This document shows positions 9,674-19,308 of a DNA stretch of 64,000 nt, in pieces; position 1 is the first letter of the stretch; each line of letters starts with the position of its first letter. Under the pieces are notes generated by a model. The model worked only from the letters and a program-made list of their open reading frames with translations. It had not been told where the DNA came from and ran no database searches. A program made the translations under genes and the position numbers. Source of the stretch: Trichomonas vaginalis G3 (lineage: Eukaryota > Parabasalia > Trichomonadida > Trichomonadidae); the NCBI RefSeq assembly GCF_026262505.1, contig NC_067206.1, positions 36,037,896 through 36,101,895 of the forward strand. Reading direction: 5' to 3'.

Positions 9674-10669
9674 ATGTCTCTACAAAATGAATTAGAAAAT
9701 GGCGAATTCTTAATTTTCGAGGATGGAGGATGCCACATGGTTGGACAAGCCCAAAAATCTGTCCAATATACCCCATCAACGCTTTCTTTGACAAATTTAC
9801 ATATCAAACTTAACCCAAAGTATGATCTTGAAATCCCAAGGAAAATTGCTTTAAGGGATATTACAAAATTCCAAGAGAAAGTTGTCGAAGATGCACCAGT
9901 TTTAGAAATTTTATCAGATGACGTAAGTCAAACAATCTTGTTATTTATTCCAGAGGAGCCACACAGAATAGCCTTTGTCAAATTGTTCCAGAAATTATGC
10001 GCCGCAAATAACCTTGGCCAAGATAAATGCAATGAATGCGCTTTGAGATACCGTCTTCAAATGAAAGCATCAAAAGACTTGAACCAATTCTACTCTAACA
10101 TCAATTCAGGCAATGAAAATGAATCTCCTATCGATCAAATTCTCAAACCATCAGATCTTTCTTATTACCAACTTTTGTCATCATTCCATGTCGTTTTTAC
10201 AGTCTGCAATTTCATCTCAGATATCCAAGATACATCTCCGATGCTCTTTTTCGCAGTTCTCATTACATTTTTGGGAATTATGAATATTTTGGCTTATTTC
10301 TTCGGTTTCGGCTTCTTGTTTGCATTTGTTCCTCTTACAGCCATCATTGTCATTGCAATTTTGCAGAGAATTGGTCGCTGGAAGTCAGTTCCACTCCCAG
10401 ATTACACAGATGCTCCAGGAAACATCAAAAACTTCATGCAAAAGATTGATGAATTCCGCCATATTGTTAAAGTTCGCTTTGTTTGGGGAGAACCACAAAT
10501 CACACTTCAAACATGCGAATTTTTGCTCGTAATGTGTCTTGTTTTCTATTTCTTGGATCCATTCATCATTCTCGCGATTTCCTTAATTGGTTTGTCCTTC
10601 TTCGAGCGCTGGGATCCATTCAAACTCGGATCTCTTTCCAAACTCCTTTCTCAGCTCATTTTATGGTAA
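9674..10669 (+). CDS. PH/GRAM-like protein with paired C-terminal membrane hairpins
   Basis: The 331-residue protein starts at the ATG at 9674. Residues about 10-115 look like a PH/GRAM fold, with a run of beta strands ending in an amphipathic helix (HRIAFVKLFQKLC). A linker with cysteines follows. Two membrane hairpins come next: about 190-240 (MLFFAVLITFLGIMNILAYFF and the next segment) and about 283-318 (LLVMCLVFYFLDPFIILAISL). The arrangement of linker, helical segment and closely spaced membrane pair recalls the C-terminus of MCTP proteins or reticulon-like ER-shaping hairpins. A role at the ER or at membrane contact sites is inference. I recognise no named family with certainty. Confidence 0.7.
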   Translation: MSLQNELENGEFLIFEDGGCHMVGQAQKSVQYTPSTLSLTNLHIKLNPKYDLEIPRKIALRDITKFQEKVVEDAPVLEILSDDVSQTILLFIPEEPHRIAFVKLFQKLCAANNLGQDKCNECALRYRLQMKASKDLNQFYSNINSGNENESPIDQILKPSDLSYYQLLSSFHVVFTVCNFISDIQDTSPMLFFAVLITFLGIMNILAYFFGFGFLFAFVPLTAIIVIAILQRIGRWKSVPLPDYTDAPGNIKNFMQKIDEFRHIVKVRFVWGEPQITLQTCEFLLVMCLVFYFLDPFIILAISLIGLSFFERWDPFKLGSLSKLLSQLILW

Positions 10670-11001
10670 AAAAATCATCATTGTATATATTAAGAATAAA
10701 AAAATCTTTTATCTTGTAATTGATTATCTTCTTTACTCAATTCTAATGCGGACATGATATGTCAATGAAAATCTGATGTATGTCGGTCTTTTGCAACACA
10801 GTTTATTTATTTCATCGAAATTTATAGTGTCGAGAAAAAAAGTAATGAAATTAAAAACCACTGTTCGAGTACTTTCTGAGACCCAGTTTGTCAGAAAAAT
10901 GGCAGAAATAAAAAATTTTGACCTTTTAAAGTTTTGTGTCAGAAAGTTCTCAAATTTCTTCACAAACAATTTTTTTTAACTCGGAAAGTCTATCCTTTCA
11001 A
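10670..11001. other. Spacer with a sequence repeated at 13.16 kb
   Basis: The tail of the preceding gene (about 10683-10722, starting TGTATATATTAAGAATAAA) recurs almost exactly at about 13160-13200. The short frames on both strands at 10733-10979 overlap each other and have no coding look. Confidence 0.5.
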
Positions 11002-11260
11002 TGGGGACAATTACCACTTTCTGACATTCTCTCAATTTTTTTGACATATGAGTTTTATGTTCTAATATTCTTAAATCAAAAATTAATGTATTTGGTAGGA
11101 AAAAAGTTATTATAATTCACCATATAGTACTAAATATGGCAGTTGATCTTTCTTAGTATTGACATAAAGATATTTTGTCATTATGTTTATGAGAGACAGA
11201 CACGAAGAATATGATTTCAAGTTTATGAGGGCAAGTCAAAAAGTGATAAGTACACCCTTA
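11002..11260. mobile_element. Short inverted-repeat element (MITE-like), copy 1
   Basis: The left end includes ATTACCACTTTCTGACATTC followed by TCTC. The right end is an imperfect inverted copy containing AAAGTGATAAGTACACCCTT. About 130 bases of the left half match the reverse complement of the right half of the element at 13239-13425 (shared blocks include CTCTCAATTTTTTTGACAT and TTTTATGTTC). There is no coding capacity. The length of about 260 bases and the terminal inversion fit a miniature inverted-repeat transposable element. The target duplication is not clear. Confidence 0.55.
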
Positions 11261-11563
11261 AGTGACTTAATAAAGTCTATCCTTCAATCATTTATTCGCA
11301 TCTTTATAGCATCATTGAAAGATAATCTAAGTAATTGGAATAATAAATTTAGCTAATTATCTATCCATGATGCTAGAAATTATTAATTGGGGATGCATTT
11401 ATGTATATTTGACTTAAATGCAAACCACTTACAACTGACATGAACCATCAAAAGAATTTATGAATATGTATATGTTTTTATGAAATCTACTCATTTATAT
11501 CGAGGGTAACAAAATAGATGTCATGTGAGTTTTTGGCATAAAAATGCATTTATTCTCATTATT
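11261..11563. other. Intergenic spacer
   Basis: About 300 AT-rich bases downstream of the MITE-like element and at the 3' side of the beta-helix gene at 11564. No feature is seen. Confidence 0.4.
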
Positions 11564-12643
11564 CTATCTGGGAACAAGAGAAACAGCATAAACTAATTTT
11601 TGAAATTTATTATTACGATTAAAGCCTTCTACTGTCTTTTCATTATTTATTTTTTGATTTGCAAGGCATGAATCTGAGGGCAAATGCTGATTTTCTGGAT
11701 ACATAAAATCTACTCTCTCTGTAATTGTGGCAGGACTATTTACATGAGGTACAAAATTACCAAAATAACATCCTTTAACTATCATCTCATCTTCAGTATA
11801 TGGATAGAAATAGTCATATTTGGCGACAACATTAATAAAGTTGCACTTATTGATATATAGATTCACATAATAAGCGTAAATAAAGTAATAGCATGCATTG
11901 TCGACGTAGTTACAATAATCTATTTTAAATTCGCATAGATTAGATGATGATGATGATGTCCTGGATCCTTGATGGATTACCTCAGCTTGATAGTCACGAT
12001 TTGCTGCAGATGTATTGTTTGAAAATGTTGAATATGTTATACTTGAGTTAGAAGTACAAGTAGCAATATAGTAATTTGTGTTTCTCACTATTGAGTTTGA
12101 GATATTGATTGATTTCATATTTATTTCTCCAAAACACATATAAATATTACTTACCCCATTTTTGGTTTCATAACCACTTGATATAATTATTGAATTAATT
12201 AGATAGTTCTTAAATGAAGGTGAAGATGAAACTCTTACATAACAATATGCGCCATGGCTTGTCGATTTTGAGCCATAACTGCATATACGGTTTTGAACAC
12301 ATTCGCAATTATCAGAAAGTACTAACAAAGAACCACCATTGTAGTTCTTGTATTCACAATTGTCAAATAAGCTTGTTTCAATGAGAAATTTCAGATTGTC
12401 ATTTGTTTGATCTTCGATTCGAACTGCACCTGTCTCATTGAGAGAAATAAAGAGACAAAAAGATATGTAATAACTCTTGTCAACATTATTATTGAAGGAT
12501 TCGTTTTTGTTTCGGAATTGTGTATATTTGATAGAAGAGTCGAAGAAATCTTCCCACTGTTTGTGAGAAGCAACGAGAAATTTATGTAATTTACGAAATT
12601 CATTTAAAGAAAATATCAATTTGAGCTCTAAGTGAAATGACAT
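11564..12643 (-). CDS. Beta-helix family protein, intact copy A
   Basis: The 359-residue protein is the only undamaged member of a local family. The N-terminal ~100 residues (MSFHLELKLIFSLNEFRKLH, then SYYISFCLFISLNETGAVRI) are conserved in all four copies. The middle is a parallel beta-helix, rich in Asn, Ser, Tyr and Cys, with stacked turns such as NMKSINISNS and YSTFSNNTS. The C-terminus ends in FNRNNKFQKLVYAVSLVP-R. There is no clear membrane segment and no obvious signal peptide. Trichomonad beta-helix proteins are usually thought to be surface or secreted, but nothing here proves export. The start at 12643 has no strong TCA initiator immediately upstream. The stop is TAG. Confidence 0.75.
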   Translation of the reverse strand: MSFHLELKLIFSLNEFRKLHKFLVASHKQWEDFFDSSIKYTQFRNKNESFNNNVDKSYYISFCLFISLNETGAVRIEDQTNDNLKFLIETSLFDNCEYKNYNGGSLLVLSDNCECVQNRICSYGSKSTSHGAYCYVRVSSSPSFKNYLINSIIISSGYETKNGVSNIYMCFGEINMKSINISNSIVRNTNYYIATCTSNSSITYSTFSNNTSAANRDYQAEVIHQGSRTSSSSSNLCEFKIDYCNYVDNACYYFIYAYYVNLYINKCNFINVVAKYDYFYPYTEDEMIVKGCYFGNFVPHVNSPATITERVDFMYPENQHLPSDSCLANQKINNEKTVEGFNRNNKFQKLVYAVSLVPR

Positions 12644-13238
12644 CAGTAAAAATTTCTTATAAAATTTGTTATCGTCGTTGTAATTTAATCGACGACTTTA
12701 AGGTTAACTTTATAATCTCACAAAAAATAACTCTCAAAAACCAATAACATGATATGAACTCTAAAATATTTTTAAAAAGTTTTAGAGATATGAAAGTCTA
12801 TTCTTCCAACAAGTAGACTTTTTAAAAATTTTTTGCAGAAATTGCAATAAAAATTGTAAGAAATTCACGACCAACGTTATTTAACAATTGCAAATTTTGT
12901 ACGTCTTTCTTTTTATATATCATTGCTAGAAACATCCTGTTTCTGAATTGAGTATAGAGCAATGCGTAATTGCACATTAGATAAATTATGTGTCTATATA
13001 TAAATCAACTTATGGTTCGATCATTAACGAATGTTGCATCCAGTCCAACTGAGAAATTAATGCCATCAGTTATAAAGCTTGAATAATTTTATCACAAATA
13101 TGAACAAAAAAGTCTTCATCAATTGTAATGCCACCAAATTCAAGTGATATCAAAAAAACTTGTATATATTAAGAATAAAAAAAATCTTTTATCTTGTAAT
13201 AAAACTAACTTTTAACAATCAATCTTTAAGTATAATAA
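12644..13238. repeat. Upstream region of copy A, partly duplicated upstream of copy C
   Basis: The stretch at about 12915-13165 matches 17690-17935 for some 250 bases with scattered differences. Shared landmarks are ACATCCAGTCC-like, ATGAACAAAAAAGTCTTCAT and CAATTGTAATGCCACCAAAT. It lies 270-520 bases upstream of the copy A start and, equivalently, upstream of copy C. That indicates a duplication that carried the gene with its 5' flank. No open frame is present. Confidence 0.7.
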
Positions 13239-13425
13239 TGGTACACTTACCACTTTCTGACATCTCTCATCACATCAGGATGTGACTTATTTTAATAACA
13301 AAAAAGTATATTTTTATAATATCTTTTTACAGATCAAAAACATTAACTCTTCACCTTGGAAATTGGAACATAAAGTTTGGATGTCAAAAAATTGAGAGGA
13401 TGTTAGAAAGTAATAAGTGCACCCT
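13239..13425. mobile_element. Short inverted-repeat element (MITE-like), copy 2
   Basis: The left end begins GGTACACTTACCACTTTCTG. The right end, read on the other strand, begins AGGGTGCACTTATTACTTTC. The termini are inverted for about 30 bases with several mismatches. It is related, in opposite orientation, to the element at 11002-11260. A further related end (GGTATACACTTATTACTTT, 13539-13557) may be a third, truncated copy. It is non-coding. Confidence 0.55.
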
Positions 13426-13692
13426 AATCCCTCTTGAAACTCTTCTCAGTCTTTTCATTGGAATAGATTTATAGGTGTTTGTCCATATTGGTACCTATTA
13501 TATCATACCAATAATTACAAATAATCACAAAATTGATAAGGTATACACTTATTACTTTAAGTCAGTTTCATATCCAAATAAACTGAATCTAGCCTTTTCC
13601 ATTTAGTATTTAATGTAAACTTGGAATACTAAGCGATAATATTATCTCAGAAAACAAGAAATTTAAAACAAATGCCAAGAAAGCTAAAGTTA
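13426..13692. other. Spacer with a possible third MITE end
   Basis: AT-rich spacer. The motif at 13539-13557 resembles the terminal repeat of the two MITE-like elements. No gene is seen. Confidence 0.35.
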
Positions 13693-14100
13693 TTTAGGAA
13701 CAAGAGATGCGCCATGACCTGATGCCTTGGAACCAAAACTACATATTCTGTCTTGAAAACACTCACCATCACTAGAATATACGTATAAAGAGCCACCCTC
13801 GCCAATCTTGTGCTCACATTTGTCAAAAAAGCTTGTATCAATGAGAAATTTAAGATTTTCATATGAATAGTCTGTGATACTAACTGCACCCGTCTCATTA
13901 AGACAAATAAAGTGACAAAGAGAGATGTAATAGCTTTTATCTGCATTAATACTGAGATTTTGGTTTTTATTTCAGTATGATATGTATTGGATTGAAGAGT
14001 CGAAGAAATCTTCCCATTCTTCGTGAAAAATAGGGGAAAATTTATGTATTTTATGAACAGATTCATTGCCAATATCATTATTTCAAAGAACATCAAATTG
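13693..14100 (-). pseudogene. Beta-helix family, copy B: shortened by an internal deletion
   Basis: Read on the minus strand in the family frame, this region gives the family N-terminus (EEWEDFFDSS, then SYYISLCHFICLNETGAVSI and CSFGSKASGHGA). At that point it jumps straight to the family C-terminus SLVPK and stop. The whole central beta-helix of about 210 residues is missing, and the junction is in frame. An in-frame TGA lies in the N-terminal part, at the place where copy A has Arg in QFRNKN. The first residues and the start codon are degraded. It is therefore a deletion derivative and probably non-functional. Confidence 0.75.
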
Positions 14101-14513
14101 AACTCTAAGAGAAATCTGAATTGTCAATATCATTCCATAATTCTTTCATGTAAAAATTTTAACTTTACAAAATTTCTATATCGTCATTGGTTTCTTATAC
14201 ATCTCTTTAATTTCATGATGATATGAAAACCGGATAACACTCTCCACTACATCATCTGTTAAACGATGTTTTTCACTCAAAAAATAATTTGAAAATCAAA
14301 AAATGATAAAAAAAAAGATTTTATTTTACCATTAATTTCGGTATATAGAATTAATTTTAAAATCCCGTCATTCATCTACAGGGTAATGAAATTGATTCAT
14401 ATCAGATAGTTGCATAAAAAGCACATTTATTCATGATTACTAAATTACAACTACAATTCACAAAAAATCATATATATTAAGTTTTTGTTCAAAATTTATT
14501 TATTTTCGATGGT
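14101..14513. other. Spacer between beta-helix copies B and C
   Basis: AT-rich, with some residual similarity to the family's 5' end near 14100. The short frame at 14023-14226 on the plus strand is antisense to the degraded start of copy B and is not credible. Confidence 0.4.
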
Positions 14514-15266
14514 TTATTTAGGAACTAGAGAAACCGCATAAACTAATTTTCTGAATTTATTATTTCTATTAAATCCTTCAACTGTTTCCTCGTTATTTAA
14601 TTTTTCATTTACAAGGCATAAACCTGAAGACAAATGTTGATTTGTTGGATAAATCGAATCTACTCTCTCGATAATTGCAGCAGGTCTTTGGGCTGCAGGA
14701 TCTTGTATATCAAAATAACATCCTTTGATTTGCATTTCATTATGAGTATATGGACTGAAATAAATCTTTTTGATGCCATTTTTATTAAAACTGCAATTAT
14801 TGATATATATAATTACAATAATCAATTTTAAATTCAAATTGATTAGATGGCGATGCTCCAGATCCTTGATGAGATGCCTCTGAATTATATTCTGAATCAC
14901 TTGTAGACGTGTTGTTTGAAAATGTTGAATGTGTTATGCTTGAGTTAGAAGTACAACTGGCATAATAGTAATTTTTGTTTCTCACTTTTGAATATGAAAT
15001 ATTGATTGATTTCATATTTATTTTTCCGTATTCCATATAAACATTACTTCTTCCATTTTTGGTTTCATAACCACTTAAAGTAATTGTTGAGTTAATTAGA
15101 TAATTCTTAAATGCAGGTGAAGATGAAACCATTATACAACAATATGCGCCGCCATTTGTCGATTTAGATCCATAACTGCATATACGGTTTTGAACACATT
15201 CACAGTTATTGGAATTTACGTATAAAGAACCACCTTCATCGCTCTTGTGTTCGCAACTGTCAAAAT

Positions 15267-16861
15267 TATAGATCCGTATTTTTCCCAAGTGAGGGGGGTA
15301 TCTCCAATCCCAGCCCTATCGTCCTCCCAGTGTCAGTTTTCAATATAAAATCCAAATTTTTTTTGAAAATAAAAATTTCGAGAAATTTTTCTGATTTTTT
15401 TTCTTTAATTTCAATAATTCAAAATAAATTTGGGAGTAAAAAGACACTATTTAATGAAATTCATATGAGTGAATGTGGATAAATACTCTCAAAACATACA
15501 ATTTATCTATTTTTTCTTTATATTATCAACTAATTAGTGATAATTTTTTTTGAATCAGATTTTTTTTTCATTAAAAACATAATATATAACACAACAATGA
15601 TGCACACATACGTATCTACACATCAAAATATAAAGCTTGTTTTGGTCTGGGCATCCCAACCCAAAATTCTTAAAAAATTGAATAAAATTGAATACTTGGG
15701 GCTGGGATACCCATCCCAAAACCGAATTGAATTTTTTGAATTAAAGAATATATTTATGTATTTATAATATACATGTGATTTCTATAAAAAATACTAAATT
15801 CTAAAAAAAATTCAATTTATTCAAAACGTATACTAAGTGATCACTTCATTAGTAGGATCAGCAATCCTACTAAATGGTGAGAACGCCACTAACTCAAAAG
15901 GTCCTTGGAGCTCTTGATCTCTTGTCAGTAGAGTTCATAATGAGGCATGGCATCTACTGATTAGAGATCAGAGCAATCCTACCTTACCTTCAGGAGCTAC
16001 AAAGCTCCTAATCGTTACGAGAGGGAGCCTTGGAGCTCCTGAAGCTCATCAGCAGAGGCTATTTACCATTTGGGCCTCTTCTGATGAAAGATGCGAAAAC
16101 GTCTACGAACCAGGAGCTTCAAAGCTTCTAATCCTTACTAAAGGGAGCTTTGGAGCTCCAGAGTCTCCATCAACAGAGTCCCAGATGGTAAATGTCCTTT
16201 GCTGATGAAAGATGCGAAACACATCTACGAACCAGGAGCTCCAAAGCTCCTAATCCTTACGAAAGGGAGCTTTGGAGCTCCTGAAACTCCTTTTACTATA
16301 AAATAGGACAGTTTTCTTCTGAAGTTCTCATCAAATCTAAGACTTCAGAAGAAAGCTGGCCTATCAATGTATACTTACACTCTCATGGACTACAAGTGTA
16401 CAATTTTAAGGCAGAGATTATCCGAGGCCTCTCATCAAATGAGGGACCTCGGATAATCTCTACCTTAAGTAGTCAAATAACTTTTCTCACTATTTAGGAA
16501 CAAAAGAACAAGAGTTGGAGTACTTTAAGGCAAGATTCTTCCGAAATCTCTCATCGAATGAGAGACTTCGGAAGGACCTTGCCAAATCCTTGAACGCCAA
16601 TATCCTTGGAACTGAGCTAGAACCAGGGAGAAGTAGCATACTATAGAGCACGATGGTAATCTCGGAAATGCTTATATCGCCCCAAGCACAATATTTAAGA
16701 AGTCTAACTCATATATACAAGAAGTCAGGCTGAATAGATATTGTGCATATGGTTTGCAGAACTCTCATGATATTTCAAATTCATGTTATCCCAAAAAAGG
16801 TGACACTTTGGGTGTATCGTCCATCCCAGGGATGCAAAAATCACATCACCTTGGATCTATA
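15267..16861. mobile_element. 1,595-bp inserted element with TATAGATCC ends
   Basis: The termini are perfect 9-bp inverted repeats, TATAGATCC at 15267-15275 and GGATCTATA at 16853-16861. GTCAAA flanks both sides (15259-15264 and 16862-16867) as a target duplication of at least 6 bp, which may have been 8 bp originally. It interrupts beta-helix copy C. No transposase frame is present, so it is non-autonomous or not a classical transposon. The left third is AT-rich with CCCATCCCA-like subterminal motifs. The right two thirds are clearly GC-richer than anything nearby and hold the hairpin array. Subterminal phrases such as ACGATAGGG and GTGATTTT also occur near 39.1-39.5 kb. Confidence 0.75.
15841..16583. 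repeat. Array of about ten strong consecutive hairpins
   Basis: Successive inverted repeats follow one another with little spacer: 15849-15873 (10-bp perfect stem), 15910-15974, 15988-16044 (19 of 21 pairs), 16047-16086, 16089-16104, 16113-16159, 16168-16207, 16210-16226, 16234-16282 (17-bp perfect stem), 16313-16354 (13-bp perfect stem), 16406-16468 (20 of 21) and 16529-16583 (nested stems). A more open one lies at 16686-16746. Three hairpins share GGAGCTYCAAAGCTYC arms. Three loops share TCTCATCRAAT. The pairs 16089-16104 and 16210-16226 keep the stem through a compensating base change (CGTCT against CATCT). Such structure cannot be protein-coding constraint. Confidence 0.85.
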
Positions 16862-17143
16862 GTCAAATAAGCTTGTTTCAATGAGAAATTTCAGTTTGTC
16901 ACTTGTTGAGTATGTGATACGAACTGCACCCGTCTCGTTGAGACAAATAAAGAGACAAAAAGATATATAATAGCTGTTGTAAACATTTTGATTGAAGTAT
17001 TCAGTTTTGTTTGTGAATGGTGTATAATTGATTGAGGATGGAAAGAATTCATCCCACTCTTTGTGAGGAGTAATGAAAAACTTATGTAATTTATGAAGAT
17101 CATTTAATGAAAATATTAATTTAAACCCTAAGTGAAATGACAT

Positions 17144-17689
17144 TTATCCGAAATTCTATCATTACAACTTTACAAAATTCGTTATTCGCCGTTGTATATT
17201 CACAAAAAAAGTTATTTCTAAAAACCGAGTATATGATATGAACTCTATATACATGGGCTGTTATAGACCTTCTAGAGCAACAAACTCTATACATTAATAA
17301 ACAAACAAGCAAATAATACTATAAAGTTTCAAAAAATTTTATGATATTAGAGTTAATTTATCAGATAAAGAGAGTTTGTACGAATATATTCGAATGAATG
17401 ACAAAAGCATAATAAAAATTCAAAGTTCAGATTCATAAAAATATTCCTATTATTTTTGAGAATAAGCACATAATGGTTAAGTAATATAAGGATAAAATGT
17501 TTACTCTTGGTAATTTGGTATATTTTAATTAGAATTTTTAACTCGATTGAGCAATTATACAATTTTTTTTTCATTCGGATCTGCTATGTGTACATGTCTT
17601 TTCCTGATATCATGTATTGAAATCCATCTAAGCACTTTCTGCTGCAATTTTTACTTTTTACTTTTTTCTTGATATAATTTCTTTGATTT
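17144..17689. other. Upstream region of copy C
   Basis: AT-rich spacer of about 550 bases. Short open frames here have no coding character. Nothing else is seen. Confidence 0.4.
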
Positions 17690-17935
17690 CTTATATCACT
17701 AAAAGAAACATCCGGTTTCTTAATAGAGTAAAGAATAATGTATAAATGCACATCGGATAAAATATCTATCTATAATTATAAAAACTTTACATTTGATCAT
17801 TAACGTGTGTTACATCCAGTCCATTTGAGAAATGAATGCCATCAGTTATACAACTTGAATGATAATAATTTTATCACAAAAATGAACAAAAAAGTCTTCA
17901 TCAATTGTAATGCCACCAAATACAAATGACATTAT
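17690..17935. repeat. Second copy of the 250-bp flank duplication
   Basis: This matches 12915-13165 with scattered differences (shared block ATGAACAAAAAAGTCTTCAT and neighbours). It ends just before the unique 5' flank of the ZNF598-like gene. The gene's own leader therefore begins only at about 17936. Confidence 0.7.
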
Positions 17936-18069
17936 TATCTTTTATGAAGCTACTCTGTCAGTCAAAAAACTTGTGTCTATTTTTGACGGTTTGGCTGATT
18001 GTCAATTCAATTAAAATTTTTCTGTCACTTTTTCTCGATTTTTTTACTATCAAATTTAAAAAAAAGTTT

Positions 18070-19308
18070 ATGGAGGCGACCAACGAATGTATATTATGTG
18101 CAGAGCCAATGGAACACAATGTTTTGCTTCCATGTGGACATTCACCAATGTGCATGAAGTGTTACCTCACTCTTCAGCAGTGTTACAAACAAAATACTTG
18201 TCCTATCTGCCAGAACGAAATTAATCCAGGCCCGATAATCACAGACAAGAGCGAACCACTTGCATATGAAGAAGAGGTTAAAACTGGATATAAATTCGAT
18301 GAAAAGCTTAAGTTTTACTATTCAGATGATAATATTCAGCAAGAAATGCAATCCTTCTTGAAATACCAATGCCCAGAATGCGGTGAGTACTTTACAAACA
18401 AAAAGCAGTTCCAAGGCCACATTTTAACTCATGGCCTCTACTGCTGCAACTGTTGCTCTCGTTCTGGCAGGTTCCTTAACATCGATGTACCTATTTTCTC
18501 TAAGCCCGAGCTTAAATTACACCTCAAACAGCATCCAAAGTGCTTAGTTTGCCCATATCAAGCGTTTGATGCTCATGATTTAGGTGTACATATGAATGAC
18601 TGCCATGTAAGATGCAGCTTGTGCGCAAAACATGACAAAATCTTATGGTTTGCCACTAAAGAAGATGTATTTAAGCATAATCGCGAATGCCATTGGATTT
18701 GCGAGCATCCAGACTGCATGCAGCTCACTACTAATGCTTACAATGACCAATTGGAGCTCCAATTCCACCAACTCGGTGTTCATAAAACAAAAATTCCTTC
18801 TACAGTCCATCCCATATCAGAAATGAAGGAAGACAAAGAAAGACCAAGCCAAATATTGAGAGAGCAGCAACAACGTCACATGGATGCCTGCAAGAAACTC
18901 GCATTTAATGCAAATGATCAATTCCACGGAAATAGAAAGCGCGTTGGCAACTTACTTAAGAATATCGACTTACTTGACCAACACCGCATTACTCCACAGG
19001 AGTTTTTGAAGAGTTATCACTCAATTTGTGGAAAATGTTCCGAAATTCTTTTCTGTGATACAATTGCTGCTGTAGGAGATGCAAAAATGCGTGCACTGAT
19101 CGTCAGACTACAAGAAGGCTACAGACTTGGCCAGTTCCAGGATGATTCAACACTCGCAGTTAATGTTGAAGATTCTCCTGAAGAATTTCCAACGTTAGGT
19201 TCTGTTTACGATGTCCCTGATCGACCACAAACCGCCAAAAAGCCATCAAAACCAAAAGTTGTCCGTGGAGGCAAAACTTGGGATAAAGTTCGCATTGGCG
19301 ACGAATGA
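18070..19308 (+). CDS. ZNF598: ZNF598/Hel2-like RING E3 ligase (ribosome collision sensor)
   Basis: The 412-residue protein starts at the ATG at 18070. The longer upstream frame to 17926 would add an AT-rich hydrophobic stretch, which is more likely leader. A RING finger occupies residues 7-47 (C7, C10, C22, H24, C28, C31, C44, C47). A LIM-like region and C2H2 fingers of the ZNF598 type follow (YQCPECGEYFTNKKQFQGH, CLVCPYQAFDAHDLGVHMND, CSLCAKHDKILWF). This order is diagnostic of ZNF598/Hel2, which ubiquitinates 40S proteins on collided ribosomes. The frame stops at TGA (19306-19308). In the same frame KPRGRGRGRGK and then TAA (19342-19344) follow, so an RG-rich tail seems to lie beyond the stop. 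TGTCACTTTTT near 18020 is a likely initiator. Confidence 0.85.
   Translation: MEATNECILCAEPMEHNVLLPCGHSPMCMKCYLTLQQCYKQNTCPICQNEINPGPIITDKSEPLAYEEEVKTGYKFDEKLKFYYSDDNIQQEMQSFLKYQCPECGEYFTNKKQFQGHILTHGLYCCNCCSRSGRFLNIDVPIFSKPELKLHLKQHPKCLVCPYQAFDAHDLGVHMNDCHVRCSLCAKHDKILWFATKEDVFKHNRECHWICEHPDCMQLTTNAYNDQLELQFHQLGVHKTKIPSTVHPISEMKEDKERPSQILREQQQRHMDACKKLAFNANDQFHGNRKRVGNLLKNIDLLDQHRITPQEFLKSYHSICGKCSEILFCDTIAAVGDAKMRALIVRLQEGYRLGQFQDDSTLAVNVEDSPEEFPTLGSVYDVPDRPQTAKKPSKPKVVRGGKTWDKVRIGDE

Larger units (their letters stand above)
14514..17143 (-). pseudogene. Beta-helix family, copy C: split by a 1.6-kb insertion
   Basis: The N-terminal part lies at 16862-17143 (MSFHLGFKLIFSLNDLHKLH to LKFLIETSLFD). 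The remainder lies at 14514-15266, from CEHKSDEGGSLYV to the C-terminus KLVYAVSLVPK. Between them sits the element at 15267-16861. The break point falls at GTCAAA, a sequence that is continuous in copies A and B. A second lesion is a deletion of about 45 bases and a frame change near 14805-14820, after the segment FKIDYCNY. Copy A has roughly 16 extra residues there. The gene must have been damaged at least twice and is not functional as it stands. Confidence 0.85.

Noticed and set aside
10733-10979. Overlapping 67-78-codon frames on both strands
   Set aside because: They lie in a repeat-containing spacer, and neither has a recognisable domain or coding-like composition.
13647-14096. A 149-codon minus-strand frame
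   Set aside because: It is the shifted-frame shadow of the beta-helix N-terminus. The same shadow appears opposite copies A and C.
16081-16226. CTGATGA followed by GAAA, twice, resembling a hammerhead ribozyme core
   Set aside because: Only seven bases lie between the two motifs, too few for stem II. The same bases pair as small hairpins (AGATG with CRTCT) instead.
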